In this document: piece by piece, positions 5,492-5,893 of the stretch | Position numbering within the stretch: the stretch's first letter is position 1 | How the letters are laid out: every line of letters starts with the position of its first letter | Assembly: GCA_030043335.1 (NCBI GenBank) | Contig: JASHXX010000416.1 | Coordinates: 1 to 5,893, forward strand | DNA length: 5,893 bases | Direction: 5' to 3' | DNA from: Xanthobacteraceae bacterium | Lineage (GTDB): Bacteria; Pseudomonadota; Alphaproteobacteria; Rhizobiales; Xanthobacteraceae | Notes under the pieces: generated by a model | The model's input: only the letters and a program-made list of their open reading frames with translations | What the model was told of the DNA's origin: nothing | Database searches by the model: none | Translations under genes and position numbers: made by a program

Positions 5492-5893
5492 TCAGGCGCC
5501 GACGCCGATCTTGCCCGCGAGCGCCGCCCGGCGCTGCACGACCAGATGTTCGAGGCGATGCGTCGCCAGCCCGAACGCCGCGGTCTGTGCCGGATCTCCG
5601 CCGCCGGCCGTCTGCTTTTGCAATTCCCCCTTGAGGATGTCGTCGATATCCCGTTCCACCTCCGCCAGGTCGGCCTCGCCGTCCGCCTTGGCGATGCGAT
5701 CCGCCAAGCCGAAAAGCCGCATATCAGCGGCGTATTCTCGGGCTGCTGCTGATTCTTCGACATGAATTTCCAGGCTGCAGCGAACAGCGAGGTCACGGTG
5801 CCGAGCAGCATCGTTCCGTAGAAGATCTGGTCGCTGTATTTGTCAAACATCGATTGCTCGTTGCCGCCGAAATAGGCCGTGGCGCCGGGGGGG
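5492..5893 (-). pseudogene. Probable TAXI-family TRAP transporter substrate receptor, C-terminal end (partial; one frameshift as read)
   Basis: The gene enters from the right edge on the minus strand. Its first frame reads GATAYFGGNEQSMFDKYSD, then a hydrophobic segment QIFYGTMLLGTVTSLFAAAW that looks like a membrane helix, then KFMSK, after which it turns into unlikely sequence. The next frame, open from about 5758, continues plausibly as EESAAAREYAAD, LFGLADRIAKADGEADLAEVERDIDDIL, and an ending with ATHRLEHLVVQRRAALAG and stop. Joining them needs one base to have been lost near 5755-5769. The combined pattern (FGG.EQ, MFD+YSDQIFYG, a membrane helix, then LxxLAxRI, AELAEIExxIDxIL and AHRLExLIxxRR) matches my memory of TAXI-type TRAP receptor proteins of Bradyrhizobium relatives that carry a C-terminal membrane segment. 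These bind a small carboxylate-like solute for TRAP uptake; the substrate is unknown. The solute-binding domain lies outside the window. Whether the break is real or a sequencing error is open. Confidence 0.6.

Noticed and set aside
4724..5752. Long plus-strand open frame of 342 residues
   Set aside because: It is antisense to the channel and the TRAP fragment, is extremely rich in Arg, Asp, Glu and Gln as antisense frames of GC-rich genes are, and has no ribosome site or recognisable motif. The minus strand carries the clear TSVGYGD filter.
1..5893. Mobile element, CRISPR array, tRNA or phage module
   Set aside because: No transposase or integrase motifs, no spaced repeats, no cloverleaf-like sequence and no terminal inverted repeats were seen.

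Overview
The window looks like chromosomal DNA from an alphaproteobacterium, most likely of the order Hyphomicrobiales (Bradyrhizobium / Rhodopseudomonas / Pseudolabrys-like). The basis is the high GC content judged by eye, the strong GC bias at third codon positions, and several proteins whose closest remembered relatives are from that group (a DUF4242-cyclase fusion, a small exported 'SCCGEADAYWAD' protein, a TAXI-type TRAP receptor with a C-terminal membrane segment). I could not run a similarity search, so the placement is an inference. Both ends cut through genes and the last seven bases are a G run, so this is probably a contig end or an entire small contig.

Layout from left to right. 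(1) 2-745, plus: the C-terminal 247 residues of the chromosome-segregation ATPase SMC, cut at the window edge. (2) 824-1632, minus: a DUF4242 domain followed by a class III nucleotide cyclase domain, convergent with smc. As read, the gene is broken by two single-base insertions. (3) 1853-2326, minus: a small exported or lipoprotein-like conserved protein of unknown function. (4) 2470-3030, minus: a six-helix HdeD/DUF308 membrane protein, with a 26-bp tandem duplication across its stop codon. (5) 3165-3698, minus: a CreA-family periplasmic protein. (6) 3782-4720, plus: a diacylglycerol/sphingosine-kinase-like lipid kinase, divergent from creA. (7) 4763-5452, minus: a six-helix potassium-type ion channel with a TSVGYGD filter, convergent with the kinase. 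(8) 5492-5893, minus: the C-terminal end of a probable TAXI-family TRAP substrate receptor, cut by the window edge and apparently frameshifted once.

These genes do not form one obvious pathway. Several products act at or beyond the inner membrane (HdeD-like, CreA, channel, TRAP receptor, exported protein, lipid kinase), which gives a loose envelope/stress theme. The only close pair is TRAP receptor then channel, with a 39-bp gap on the same strand. The two convergent junctions (smc/cyclase and kinase/channel) each hold an inverted repeat that could act as a bidirectional terminator.

No mobile element, CRISPR array, tRNA or rRNA was seen, and I do not think the window holds a clearly new multi-gene system. 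The most interesting locus is the metal-sensor-like DUF4242-cyclase fusion, whose two frameshifts, together with the third in the TRAP receptor, are either real decay or consensus sequencing errors.
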